A stretch of 64,000 bases of DNA, from assembly GCF_026210795.1 (NCBI RefSeq), contig NC_089443.1, positions 2,170,001 to 2,234,000 on the forward strand. The letters run 5' to 3'. The stretch is from Rhizophagus irregularis (taxonomy: Eukaryota; Glomeromycota; Glomeromycetes; Glomerales; Glomeraceae). A program made the position numbers and the translations under genes. Position 1 is the stretch's first letter. Every line of letters begins with the position of its first letter. The notes beneath the pieces were generated by a model that saw only the letters and a program-made list of their open reading frames with translations, was not told the origin of the DNA and did no database searches. This document shows, piece after piece, positions 47,497 through 60,300 of the stretch.

Positions 47497-49373
47497 TTAT
47501 CCAGAATCTCAATCGGATTCCTCTCTCTATATATATATTTCACTCTTATCATTTCTATTTTTTTGATCTTCTAAACATTCTTTTATCTTTAGATAGATTA
47601 CTTCTTTCAATCTTTAAATTCCATCTTTCAATTTTATATATTTACTACGCCATGTTTTACTATTAATTTTTACTGCGCCTTAAAATTTCAAAAATTTTTC
47701 TAAGTCCACGATCTTCTCAGGCTGCGGAGGTTTTTACTGCGCCCTAAAATTTATCTTTTATCACCGATTTCCATAATTTCACATATCACATCTTTTCGTC
47801 ACCGTGATTCATAATTTCACTTATCACATCTTTTTGTCACCAAGATCCGTAATTTCACATATCACAAACTCCAAAATTTTTATAACTTTTAAAGTTTGCG
47901 AATTTCTAATCTTTCTTGTCATCCACATAAATCCTTCTTGCTATATATCCTATATTATATAAATCAATCTACGATACACAAAATGTTGTTCTTTTCAGAT
48001 AAATGTCCTTCTTTTCAAATAAATATTCTTTTTCAAATAAATGTTCTTTTTAAACAAATGTCCTTCTTTTCAGATTTTACTCTATTATTAAATACTGCAC
48101 GTAATGTTCATTATACGGCTTGTTAATGTGTAAATATCCTTCTATGTTATCTTCTTTTAACGGAACATTGTAATGAAAACGTCACCTAGCTATCGCACTA
48201 CACCAGGAACCCTCATCTGAAATGTAGCCTAGGACCTGTAACAATACAACGTATCCGTCTTTTCCTTCTTCGTTGGCCGACTTATCTCTCAACGGGTGAA
48301 TCTAACCTTCCAAAATCCAGTTTCAAAAGTCATCAGCTATCCTCGAAACTCATCTAAACCAACTTTCTTAAATTGGTGGACCTATACTGGGCTTATCTCT
48401 ATCTTTTTCCCATTGGGTAAAAGCATGATAGTTTACAGGTTTGTCCCATTTTATTCTTTCAATGTTTCTTGATAGTAGGTGTCTTCACAATTTTCATTCC
48501 CCGTCCCTAAAGCAATTTGCGCATTATTGAGCTGGGTATCCAGATTTGACGTAACCCATACGTTATAATCTTTAATGTCGAAGAATAAAAATTTTCCAAT
48601 CTAGAGCATTTATCCAAAATTCAAACTCAAAGGTAACCCATACCACACAGATGAACCCCAGATAATACATTGGTGTTATCCCATTATTAATCTTTATTCC
48701 AAAATTCATCTTTCGCTTCCCCATCTCCTTATGAAATTTCTCAGGTACTTTATTCCCGAAAGAAACATTCTTGTGCTTTCTATCGATTAAGTGATTACTT
48801 GCACAACTTCAAACTCCAATCTTTCACCTTTTCAAGTTTTTAACTCGTTAAATCCTTATTGATTTATTGGTTCCTTTTGAACTCGTCAAAACCTGAAATC
48901 TAAAAATAAATTCTAAAATAAAATATTGATTAATAATACCTATCAGTGACTTACTAACGAAATTAAATTTTCATATTCATTATAATAATAATCATGTGAT
49001 GATGATCATTTCCTTTCTTGCGAGCATGCACCATATGAGATCCCCCAATTCCCCCTGTCATCAATTTACAAGGTTGCCACATCGAACGGGCATTCTCATG
49101 GTCGAACGAACGAACAAATGAACAAACGAACGATTAAACGAACAAGCGATTATCAATAACATAATTAACAAACAATATACAACAACATTCTTGGTTCACA
49201 ATATAAAATAGCGTTAGTAATATAAAACGTTGAACGATATAAAATAAAATCAACTTCTCTAAATTTTCCCCAAATTATATCCACTTTTTCCTTTAATTTC
49301 AAACTTCGATAGCTCTCGCTACAAATTATTACTTTTCAAAAACATATATTTAATTCATCTTAAAATTTTCATT
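47497..49373 (-). other. 5' leader of the LTR element
   Basis: About 1.9 kb between the 5' LTR and gag with no long frame. It contains a three-copy repeat of about 46 bases (47755-47880; TAATTTCACATATCACATC), a repeat built on CTTTTCANATAAATGTCCTT (47990-48075) and a GAAC/AACG-rich stretch at about 49105-49150. A tRNA primer-binding site next to the LTR was looked for and not recognised. Confidence 0.5.
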
Positions 49374-50297
49374 TGTTTAATTAAAATTAATTAAGCGAAC
49401 ATTAATTAAAGTTTAGGGCGAACCTATTACCTTTAATTAACATTAAACTTCATTAACAAATAATTAAATGAAACTTATATTTTTATTGAGTTCTGTGGAT
49501 GAGAACTATGGAATTACCTTGAATTCTGTTCTCTATTTATACAATTTTTATGCTACTTTCTATTCTATCTATATACTATCTTTTATGTTCTTTACATATT
49601 ATCTTTGAACTATCTTTCTAATATACTTCTTTTATGTTCTTTTACATATTATCTTTGAACTATCTTTCTAATATGCTATCTATATTTTAAATACGCTATC
49701 TTTTAATATATATTATTTTATATGTTATCTTTTCTATTATTCAAATATTACATCGTAAAGAAATAATTTATAACCCATTTTTTATGGTTGTGCTATCTTT
49801 TCTTTAAAATAATCTTCAAATATTATGTCGTAAAGATATAATCCATCTTTTGTGGCTGTGTTATCTTTTTATATATTTTCTTTTTAATATGTTATCTTTT
49901 ATGTTCCATCTTTATACTATCTTTTCATATTATCTTCTATATTATTTTATGTTCTTTAGTCTTTCCGACATTATTTTATATATCCTTTTAATTCACTTTA
50001 TGTGTTTTGCTTATAATCTATCTTTTGTGGCTTATAATTATTCTTTCTTATTGTTCTCATTGTTAAAGATTGCTAAAGTAATTGATCGACTCTATTTATC
50101 CTATTGGTTCTTTGTCAATCATTTGATAAATATTACATCATGTAGATCATTACTCTTCCTAAATGTTTAACCTTTTCGGCTAATTATTTATCCATCCACG
50201 CTAATTTATAATTAATTTGTTCGTTCTTAATATTTGGTAATTACATTTGGCGATTAAATTTTATCATATTTTTATGCTTGATATTCGGCCATTTACA
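49374..50297 (-). repeat. 5' LTR
   Basis: Longer copy of the LTR, starting TGTTTAATTAAAATTAATTAA and ending CGGCCATTTACA on the + strand. Differences from the left copy are few apart from indels, which suggests a fairly young insertion. It should carry the promoter for the - strand transcript. Confidence 0.8.
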
Positions 50298-51560
50298 ACA
50301 GTGACAAAAAGAAAGAGTCTTCAGTAGTAAGGTTTAGTATTAAATTACATCACAACACATCGTGTTGATACATTATTAATATTAACAATGTGAATTTATG
50401 TTAAATATAAATATTATAAATATTATAAATTTAATAATGTTCATGATTTTTACAAATAAATAAAAAATTTTTACGATTTTAATGTAATCAACGTTATCCA
50501 GTGTAATTGTTGTATTTTTTTGTGTTTTTTAGTGCAATTCCGCATTTTTTAGTGCAATTCCGAATTTTCTAGCATAATGTTACATTTTCCAGCATAACGC
50601 GAAATTTTCTAAAAAATATAATAATTGTGGTATTTTTTAATGTAATGCTACATTTTCTAGTGTAATTACGGTATTTTTTAGTGCAATGCCGCATAATCTA
50701 GTATAGTGATACATTTTTTAGTGTAATTTAATGTAATGTGAAATTTTCCAAAAAATGTGATAATTGTGATGTTTTTTAGTGTAATTTGGTAAAATGCTAC
50801 ATTTTCCAGTGTAATGCTATATTATTAAGCATTTTCCAAAAAAAAATTGTAATATTTTAACATTCTGACGAAAATGAAATATTTGACCAAAAAAATGTAA
50901 AATTTGCTGAAAATATGCAACATTTGACAAAAAATATAGAATTTTCATAAAAAATGCACCATTTGCCAGAAAATCGGAATATTTGACAAAATTTGATTTT
51001 AATTGACAATGTTATAACAATTTTATGAAATGTTGTTACAATGACATCACATTGGAGATAAAATGCGGCATTTTTATAAAAATGCACCATTTGCAAGAAA
51101 ATTGGAACATTTAACAAAAAAAAAGCAAAATTTGATTTTAATTGACAATGTTATAACAATTTTATGAAATGTTATTATATTTGAGGTAAAATGTGGAATT
51201 TTCATAAAAATGCACCATTTGCAAGAAAATTGGATCATTTGACAAAAAAAAAGCAAAATTTAATTTTAATGACAATGTTATAACAATGTTATAACAATGT
51301 TACGAAATGTTACATTTGAGGTGTAATGTAGCATTTTCCCAAAATTTCATAAGATTTGCTAAATCGGACAATGTTGTAACAATGCTATTCCAAAAAATTG
51401 CTCAGCGTAATGTAGCATTTTCCACAATTTCCCACCATTTTCCAGAAAAATGGGGAATTTGCATTTTTTGAATTTTGGACAATGGTGCCCCTTCGACCTG
51501 TGTTTAGAATGTCATTTTTGACTTTTATATATAATATATCTATGGGAGTGCGCATATGCG
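50298..51560. repeat. Short-motif and 125-bp repeat arrays
   Basis: 50480-50860 consists of variants of CATTTTCTAGTGTAATG(C/T) every 25-35 bases. 50935-51310 holds about three copies of a unit of some 125 bases (AAAATGCACCATTTGC, GACAATGTTATAACAA). A palindrome-rich GTGCGCATATGCGCAGGTGC lies near 51548. No gene. Confidence 0.6.
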
Positions 51561-52440
51561 CAGGTGCGCACAAATTTTAAATCCTTTATAATTAATTAAA
51601 TTAAAGTTTTCTATAAATACTATTTTATAACTTCCATTAATTGTTGAAAATCCTTTAAATTCTGTCTAAAGAAATAGATCATTACCAAGTTCTACAATAT
51701 TTTTATTTACAATATTTTTATTTAATAATTTATAATAAAATATAACAAATATTTTATGCATTAGATAATGATTTATATTAAATATTTACTTATTAGTTAT
51801 TACAATTTATAAATTACAAGTGTTTGGCAAATAACTTGAAATGAACAAAAGACTCAAATAACAAATCATTTGTTATTTATCATTTGCAATTTAAATGACC
51901 TGTCATTTAAGTCATTTGAAAAATATTAAATATTCTGAGAATTTTTATTAATTATTTTATTTATTTTAATTAAGAAAATAAAAATATTAAAACAAAATTG
52001 GTTTAATGTGTATAATCAAAAAAATTCTAATAGTAGTGAAGATTTTTAAATCACATAATTTATTAATAATATTATATTTACCAAAAATTATTTCTTCACT
52101 TACTGATAGTGATTTTACAGACAGGATTATTTCACTTATAATTATTTTACTGATGATTATTGATAAAAGTTAAATACATGTAGTGGATCTTATTTTTCAC
52201 TATTTTTATATATAATTGTTGTCTTATTTAATCATAAGATGGCCATAACATTTTATTTATGCATATAATTATATAATAAAATTTTATAATAAATAACATC
52301 AGATATTATTATCACTTTAATAATTAGGAAAATAAATAAAATAAATAGTTTGGTGATTATTTTACACGTCCTTCCTTTTTTGTACATCGTGTCATTTGAA
52401 AAAATGACTCCTAAGTCAATCCGAAAAACGGCCAAATGAC
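51561..52440. other. A+T-rich stretch, probable insertion in a duplicated fragment
   Basis: 51680-51800 resembles 60300-60420 and the similarity resumes at about 52455 (against 60432). The roughly 650 bases between have no counterpart there and contain scattered CATTTGAAAA/CAAATGACC motifs in both orientations, so a second element probably landed here. Ends were not resolved. Confidence 0.4.
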
Positions 52441-52454
52441 CAGGTCATTTTCGT

Positions 52455-52930
52455 GAAATGGTACTAAGCCCGTTTGGAGGATCATAAAAATTCTGGTCAG
52501 CCAAAGAAAGCTAACTTCGGGGTTGGTATTATTACTAAAACTCGAAACTTTGGACCCACTTAAACTAACCTTTAGTTCTGCAATTTTTTTTAAGAGAATA
52601 ATTAAGTTTTTTTAACGTAAATAAAAAGAATTTATAAATTAATTTACTTTTTAAGAATTTCATCGTTTCGATTACATATCATTCCATATCTCGAATCTAA
52701 TATTTGAATTATCTAACGAAGAATCGTCAATTGGTTCTCATATGAAGTAAAATTGATGAATCATCAAACGTTTTAGCTGATTTTACTTCTAATCCAAGAT
52801 CAGGTTGTGTAATAATGAAATCTGCAAGAACAAATGAAAAAAAAATGAACTTAAGATAAATATGAACTTTGTCATACACTTTAAATATCCGAAATAGAAA
52901 ATTAAACAATGGTTAATATATAAACTAAAA
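52455..52930 (-). pseudogene. Duplicated, decayed first exons of the membrane-protein gene at 57376
   Basis: 52455-52640 copies the exon and intron at 60432-60625 and 52640-52830 copies the exon at 60787-61096, with a large internal deletion and several changes. The exon still reads DFIITQPDLGLEVKSAKTFD. It lacks the rest of the gene. The copy lacks the 134-base insertion present at 60625-60758, so it shows the empty site. Confidence 0.8.
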
Positions 52931-53211
52931 TATTTAAGCGGTGAATTCATTTTTAACTTTAATTTGTTTAAGCGTAAATCATGAGATGACGCGTCATAAT
53001 TGTGAACATCACGTGCATGTATCGCCAGCCCTTAGGACAAATATTTTTTTTTATAGAAACATGCCAAGTAACTTTATTAAGTATAAATTGTAAATTTAAT
53101 AATATAATAGTAAATAGTAAATCGAAAATTCAAAGATACCATGACTTCCCATTAATAACATATTTTACATATTTTACATAAGAAAATGCACGAGATCACG
53201 TCTAAAAGATA

Positions 53212-56127
53212 CTATTTCCGAACTCCCGCTACAAGATTTGGATCTGAAAGTTTTTTTGGAGAGAAGAACTTCCTTTTGGGAAGTTGGGTAGCTGCCTTTT
53301 TAAGTAGTCCGTGAAATGTTTTTGTATTTCTACAAGAACGTGCCTTGTACAAGTAGATAGATTCTATATTAGCCAAGGGACAAATATTAGTTGCTGTTAA
53401 CAGAATACAAACCTTCCAGGACAGCACTTTATATATAGCCTCGACGCATTTTGGAAAAGCTTCGACTGTTCGTGGAATTGAAATATCCGTTAACCCAAAC
53501 ATACATACAGTATTCTCAAATAGGTATGATGCCGCGGATAATGATAACGTAAGTTCTAGAGCATATATTACAATATCAGATCTATTATTAATATATGAAG
53601 AACTGTGACTTTTATGTGAAGAGATACTCACCATTGGTTTGGATAGTATACGTCTCGAATTTGTGTACATCTTGGCGAGCAGTAGTAGGAAGGGCTAAAT
53701 AAGCATTAGTAAGCAAGATCTTTGTACAATACTCAAGTTTATCTAAGTCGTTTTTTCTTTTGCTAGTGATATCAGTCTTCGCATTTTCCTGAACTAGAAC
53801 TTCCATTCCTGTTTCCTGTTGATATAATCGTTGCTTTTGCGTCTAGTTTTGGACCACTTTTAGACTGCTTTTGGGATAGTTTCTTTAACTTTTCATACGC
53901 AAGAGATCCAACTTCCCCGCTGAAATTTGTAATAAAAAAAAAAATTATTATTGTATAGGTGCAACAAAAAAGTATCAGGCAGTACATACCTAGAAATGCG
54001 AATGTCTTTCTTTCTCCATGAATGCATACCGTATCAGTGGTGTCCACACATATGCTGCATATTCAGTCTCAGTAAGAGGCCGAGTTAGCATATCGTTTGA
54101 ATAGATATTGTACCTTGTCATGAAAAGACGTAATATAAAATGAGTATTCAAAAGATAGCATCTTTGAAAATTGTAGCAGAAGTTTAAAGCCTTACACACA
54201 TATGCGAGAAAAATTGATATGCGTATTTGATATCAAAATTACAATCTGAGCATTCATAGACTGAATTATTATACAATGTTTTTCGTAATGCGTCTAGTGT
54301 TACCTGCAATTACATAATTGTTTAGTCTGAAGTTATATTGTTAAATTATTCGAAGAACATAAGCTTACACAATCTTGAAATTTTCAAGAAACTCCACAAC
54401 TTCTTTATCAACTTCTATTACAAACTTGGTTATTCCATGTTGCCTATTATCGTCAAAAAAGATACAATCATCATCATCGTTTTCCATTTGTTGTTGTATA
54501 AATGTAATCATGGATGGTGGTAGAGATCGGGAACATAAGTTGTTGTGGAAATTGACAACACCAATGTGTAATGGTCTGTTTCAAGAAATAAAATATGCAT
54601 TAATGTGAAAATTTCACAAAGGATCACGAATATTTCAGGTATTCTAGAAATTTACGTTCTGGCATTGCCATCATCTTGAAAAACGCCGCAAACATCATAA
54701 CCATTCCATAACCACTTTTCGCCTTTCAAAGGAAGCAAACGCAAACTAGTTAACAATTCTTGAGCTAAGTCATGTTGTATGTATTTGGGCTTGCTTTTTG
54801 TGGTGGGTGTAGTCGTGCTATCACTCTGGTTTGTGGCGTTTATGTATCATCAAAATCAGAAGATATTCAGAATGATAACCACGAAGATCAAACTCAAGAA
54901 AAGACTTACCAAATCATCAACAGGTGTTGACATGCATTCATCAGTTAAGTCGTCAACTTGATCACTGACATTTGCAGATTTCAATTTTGTCCTGAAGTCA
55001 TGTTGTATGTATTTAGGCTTGTTTTTTGTGGTGGACGTAGTCGTGCTATCACTCTGGTTTGTGACGTTTATGTATCATCGAAATCAAAAGATATTCAGAA
55101 TGATAAACCACGAAGATCAAACTCAAGAAAAGACTTACCAAATCATCAACAGGTGTTGACATGCATTCATCAGTTAAGTCGTCAACTTGATCACTGACAT
55201 TCACAGATTTCAATTTTGTCCTGATTGCGAGATAAAAACGTAAGTTATTTGTTACCCGAAACAATAGAAAAGTACTCGTTATATCACCTTTTTTGTTGAG
55301 TCACAACTCCTTCCCCATTTTCATAAATTCGCTTGCCACTAGAGCTAAAGTTACAAATTCGGACTCCATTACAATTTGCCAACTGTATTCCCGTATCCGA
55401 ACACATGACATCTGTCCTTTCGCGTTCCTTGTATTTGTTCTCTATTTTGATCCATAATTTATCTATACAGTTGCCACTTTTGTGTTTCTGGCCGCACTAA
55501 AAAAAAAAATATTATTGATTAAATCTAGCTTTAAAAACAAAGAGCTGCAGTAAGTCAGCAGGGCCATGACAAGTGCTAGAAGAGTCATCAGAGAAACAGC
55601 TATAAGAATGCTCCTCCTAGTCATAAGCCAACAAATATGACAAGAGCTATAAGTATCATCAGAGGAGCATGTCTAAAAGACAATGCTCATCCTAGTCATA
55701 GATGTTGCAACCACAACGGGCTAAAAGACCATCAGACGAACATCTAGAAGAATGTTCACCCTATTTGTGGATGCTGTAACCATAGCGAGCTAGAAGATCA
55801 TCAGATGAGCCGCTAGAAGAAAGCTCATCTTTGCTTTGGAAACATTACTGAACCTACTGCAGCTTTCACAAAATATCACAAAATATGACAAAATGAGCTA
55901 CTCGCCTCAAGATCGGACAATAAGTTCTTAGCTTTCTCAACTTTCACGGTGTCTGGACTATTATTAACGATTGAACGGAGACTTTTAGCGAGCGCGTCTG
56001 TGGACATTCTATAGGTAAGCTTTTCAGGGTTTTGTTTATAAGTGCATATCCAATCTTTGTAAAACTGGAGAATGTCCCAGGACTTTATGTCGGTTTCGTC
56101 GAAATATTTATTCCAGTAGTTAGACAT
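53212..56127 (-). CDS. Uncharacterised multi-exon gene, probably damaged
   Basis: Likely exons (descending): 56127-about 55902, 55496-55288, 55221-55138, 54993-54906 (duplicated exon), 54789-54656, 54575-54371, 54303-54200, 54161-about 54027, about 53921-53632 and 53555-53212. Protein pieces: MSNYWNKYFDETDIKSWDIL, CGQKHKSGNCIDKLWIKIE, LAQELLTSLRLLPLKGEKW, ITKFVIEVDKEVVEFLENF, LTRPLTETEYAAYVWTPLI, GEVGSLAYEKLKKLSQKQSK, LTLSLSAASYLFENTVCMFG. The layout resembles a family of large uncharacterised proteins common in Glomeromycotina. A one-base shift in the exon near 53800 and an unresolved join between exons 1 and 2, where a 75-base repeat has expanded, suggest it is broken or that an exon is missed. 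No function can be given. Confidence 0.5.
54768..55223. repeat. 228-bp tandem duplication creating an extra exon
   Basis: Copies 54768-54995 and 54996-55223 are nearly identical. Each runs from the start of one exon through an intron to the end of the next, so the duplication yields an extra chimeric exon (PKYIQHDF joined to RTKLKSANVSDQ). The unit is a multiple of three and splice sites are kept, so the reading frame survives. Confidence 0.85.
55560..55845. repeat. 75-bp tandem repeat with hairpins
   Basis: About four diverged copies of a unit with CATCAGANGAGC, a small hairpin (GAGCATGTCTAAAAGACAATGCTC type) and GCTAGAAGA. Lies in what should be the first intron of the gene at 53212-56127. 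Confidence 0.65.
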
Positions 56128-56229
56128 CTAACGAAGGAAAATGAAGGAGAAAGCGCGTTTATTTTTCAACGTGAAAAAGCGCGTTTAATATATTATCTAT
56201 TATCTCACGATCACGTGCCGCAGCTATTT

Positions 56230-56490
56230 CGATCATCTACCCCAGTATCGCCAGAAAATTTTTTCACCCCCACGTGACTTTGGCCGGCATTATGAGATTT
56301 GGCTGGAATTAAGAAATTAACCATGTGTCGAATAACGTGTGACGAATAGGATTTTAGACACCGAAAAAAATCGAGTCCCCAGAATACTTATAAAAAATGA
56401 GAAAGTGGAGGGATGTGACACGGGTGACAAATTATTTAGGGTCACGTGGGTGAAAAAATTTTCTGGCGATACTGGGGAAGATATTTCGAT
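56230..56490. mobile_element. Putative MITE with 45-bp inverted ends
   Basis: TACCCCAGTATCGCCAGAAA...TTTTTCACCCCCACGTGACT near 56236-56276 is matched in inverse near 56441-56484 (GTCACGTGGGTGAAAAAATT...CGATACTGGGG). About 160 bases lie between. Target duplication not clear. It sits upstream of the gene starting at 56127 (-). Confidence 0.6.
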
Positions 56491-56520
56491 CAGATTAATC
56501 AGATCATGGCGTAGCCGAAA

Positions 56521-57099
56521 TCAACTGATATCATCTGGGATAAATTTAAAATTAAAAGATTTTATCCGTTCTATCACTTCTATACCACTAATGTTGCTAA
56601 AAAGCCTGAAAACTTTACTTCTTTCCTTTGTTAGTCTCGGTAAGTTTATCTTGCGCAGAAATCTGATCCCTGATTGTATCGTTAACTCGAGCATTAGATA
56701 CATCCTCGTTGCAGGTTTTCTAAAATGATCAATCAATAGCTTAATAGCTTGACCAAAATGATAATGACATCGAATCAAAATCATGGGTGGTTTCTTGAAG
56801 ATTGTCTTCGGCAGTACTAATCTTATTGTATAAATCGAAAATTAAGCGAGTTTATGTCCATCTCAGAGACGTCTGATAGTACTTCCCGAAGAAGCTTCTT
56901 GCAGGAAGGTGGCAATTCTATAATTAATTTTTTCAATGTAAGAGATTTATTTCTATCAACTGACTTCTTAGACTTCTTTGTCTTTTTACTGGATAATTTT
57001 TCAGTAGATACGTACTGACTCAATTCCTTCAGAATCCTTTCTAGAACGTTTTTTCTGTACGTCATTTGGACCCGGAGTTTCCAAATTGTCAATTTCCAT
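56521..57099 (-). pseudogene. Broken small gene, unrecognised
   Basis: From ATG 57099: MEIDNLETPGPNDVQKKRSR, then after a one-base shift a Lys/Ser-rich part (SSKKTKKSKKSVDRNKSL) and KKLIIELPPSCKKLLREVL ending at about 56826. Further pieces in other frames (NLQETTHDFDSMSLSFW; ISAQDKLTETNKGKK) and an end related to the first (SLNFRFI versus SFNFKFI) reach 56521. It looks like a decayed gene with an internally repeated C-terminus. Confidence 0.4.
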
Positions 57100-57375
57100 A
57101 TCAATTGATAGGTATATAGGACAGATTATCGATGCACAATATGCTTGCAGGTTAAATATACAAGTAGTTTCAATGAGCTCAAGTAGATAATCGAAGAAAG
57201 CCAGAGGAAATTTTATAGTGACGAAACAGACCATTTCCTTTTTTGAAAATGTGCGTTTTTAGTTTATGATTATCTCCTATTTTTGATAATGATTTAAATA
57301 TAATTTATATCCTTATAATATGATTTGATATTATTAACTATTTAGTTTATAATGATATTATTTCATTCTGAATTT

Positions 57376-60300
57376 TTAAATAACGTTCTGAATATCTGAT
57401 TCAGAATTTAAAGTTTCATCAATTCCAATTTTTGGTTTCTGCTGTTGTATTTTTACATTTGCATCCTTATTCATTTTTTCGTCATAATTTATACTATCTT
57501 CAGCTGGAGAGATTTCATTAACATTAGATTCATCATTTTTCTCAATGTCATCATTGTTGGCTATTTCCTTATTAACAATAGAAATTGAATTAGTCAGTGT
57601 TATTGCTAATGAAGTTTCTAACGAATCTTCATCTAATTTAGTTGAACTATTGCTACTATTTTTATTCACAACTTTTCCCTGTATATGATGATAAATTTCA
57701 AACCAATATTCATAAATATCCATCACAAAAATAAATCCATTGCTAATTAATGAAAGTAAAGGAATTATATTCCAAGCAATTGTTCTATTAGAATAGAGAA
57801 TCTAAAAATATTAAGAAATAAATAAGCTGTGCTTAATAGTGATGGTTTAAAAAAATTTTTCACATGCATTCGGATAATAGTTCGCTTACTTGAATTACTA
57901 ATTGAGGCAAATCTTCAATCATAAAACTTATGAAACCCCCACATAATATAATTTTTTCGGTTTTTTCAGAAAATCTAGCATTAAAAAAATTAAATCCACC
58001 AAAATTTGATGAAATTATATTCAACATTTTAATATTTATTGTTGCTAATGTTGCTGTTATGATTGTAATTCCACTATTATCTTTAAACCATCTACGAAAT
58101 TCAGAACTATCTTTGATTTCTTTCGTTATTATTATAACTAAATTGAATATTAATGGAACAACAAAAAATACCAGACTAATTCAAAAATGTTTTTGATTAA
58201 CAATACTTGTAAAAAAAAATACGTAAAAAAAAATCTCAAATCTACGAAAACGTAAAATTGTACCTCGGAATGTATAGATTTACTTCAACTGAATCATTAA
58301 TAGTAAATAAGGAATCAAATACAACATCGCTTAAAATTACTGCTATTGAAATAATGATCCGATTGTGACACTCCTTTGGATCTTTTTTCTATAAAAATTA
58401 AATAATTAAGTTTAGGATAATAGTATTATTATTATGTATACATGCAATAATAATAAAACTTACATTTTTGTTTTTACACCACCATCTAGAGATAAAATAT
58501 ATAGAAGCTACTAAAAAGAGAGCAGGAAATACAATAATTGCTGTATCACGTAATTGATCAATAATATTTGCTAAAAAAAAAAATTTACATGAATTAAAGA
58601 ATTAATAATAAAAGGAAAATTTAAATATATTATCGTTATAGTAATCTTACGTTCGTGTTTGCATCCATAATCTTTATCCAAATAAACAACTCGTTCAACC
58701 ATTGAAATTTGCGTAATATCTTTATTTCTTATAAGCGTATCTAAATCATCAATAATTGATTTAATATTCCTGCCATTGTCTATATTATCAATGTTTAAAG
58801 CTAATTGAATTTGTGAAATTGAAGAATCTTTTCTATATTTTCCGGTAAATTTCAATTGTTTATCGCCAACAGGTATAATTTGACAAAGTTTATTTTGCAA
58901 ATTTACTAAGAAATCTCTTCTTTCTTGTGATGTAAAATCATCAAATACTCGTGAATAACTTTCATCAAGACTAATTGATACTATTGCTGATTCTAAAATT
59001 TTTTACATTTATTTGTTAGATGTGTGGAAATCAAATGAATTAAATTTTATGTAGAGTTGTAAGTACCTGCGTATTTATATTCTTTGAGTTCTATTAAAGA
59101 GGAAAAATTTTAATAGTAAAACATAATCCTAACAAATCATATACTATTCTCTCCTTACTTATAACCCACGGTACTTAATACTTACGTGTTGTGTTAAAAC
59201 TCCATTTATTCTTTTTGATTCCAATTTTTGGTTCATTATTCGTAATATTTTTTACAAAATTATTATCCATTAAAACATAATAAGTTTCTTGCATATTAAA
59301 TGTGCTTGATAAAACATCAACAATTATGGTTAGATTTTTATTAATTAAATGAACATATTCTGAATTTTTAGCAGAAGTTCTTTGTCTTAAAATATCTTGC
59401 GGTTGATTCACTTGATAAATTGAAATATCATTTGACGATAAAACTATTGGAGTTGTGAAATTTATTGTTATTTTATCTGTTGTCGAATTTATTTTACTAT
59501 CTTTTTCAGGTGAAGTTGATTCAATATATGGATTCCCATATCCATGAACTAAAAAAAAGGAAATTTATTAACTATTTAACATAGGGATAATAATGAAATT
59601 ATTCTTACCGTCTACAACATATTGTCTTAAATCGAAGAAATATATTGACCACCCATCTGCTAATATTTCATCCTGAACTATCCATAAAGTATTATTGGAT
59701 AATAATCCGTAAATTAATGATCCATTTTTACCTTTTTGAAACTTTTTTGGTAAATTTTTACATTCTAAGAATGATTGACCGTTTGGAGAATAACATATAC
59801 TATTATCAATAGAGTTATCATCAATATTTTGTAAAATTATAGCAAACCCTCCGTATACTAAAGAAACAACCCCATCAATATTATATTGTCTTCCTGGAGG
59901 AATTTGATCATCTATATTAAATTGATTAATTCCTTTTCCCACAACAGCTCCGGAAGAAAGAAATGAAATTACAAATTCTCCGCTTTTTATTGGAACTCCT
60001 AAAGAACTCACACTTATAATACAAATATAACCATTATCATATGCTAAATTGCATTCTCTAAACGTCATAGTATTAAAGCCTAGGTTAGCTTGATATATTT
60101 GAGATAGTTCCATACGTTCGTATGTTTGATGTTTAAGGAAGATAACATAAATTAACCATTCCGGATTTAAATTGAGTGTTTCGTTATTATCTATTCCAGG
60201 TTGACGTCCTATAAATGCTATTCCATAGCCTCCATCAATTGTTGGAAATCCTTTATATTCTGTCCATATTTCGCCTTCGGAAGAAATGGAATCATTACCA

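Larger units (their letters stand above)
39452..50297 (-). mobile_element. LTR retrotransposon with kinase domain instead of integrase
   Basis: Two near-identical LTRs (39452-40314 and 49374-50297) enclose a - strand polyprotein: gag (47496-44371), protease, reverse transcriptase, RNase H and a P-loop kinase-like domain, then a polypurine tract before the 3' LTR. RT and RNase H are of the Ty3/gypsy type. The coding part is broken by one stop in the protease region, two single-base shifts and a nested hAT element. No integrase zinc finger or DDE core was found. No clear target duplication flanks the LTRs. Confidence 0.85.

Noticed and set aside
49350-49373. tRNA primer-binding site beside the 5' LTR
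   Set aside because: No TGG-type start or convincing tRNA 3'-end match next to the proposed LTR edge; the edge itself is uncertain.
50298-50305. Target-site duplication of the LTR element
   Set aside because: ACAGT after the right LTR has no equal before the left LTR.
56032-56728. + strand open frames upstream of the gene at 56127
   Set aside because: They lie opposite coding exons and across the MITE-like inverted repeat and show no protein-like pattern.
56990-57020. 27-base intron (GTACGTATC...TATCCAG) in the small gene at 57099
   Set aside because: Too short for a fungal intron, and removing it leads straight into a stop codon; a one-base shift explains the frames better.
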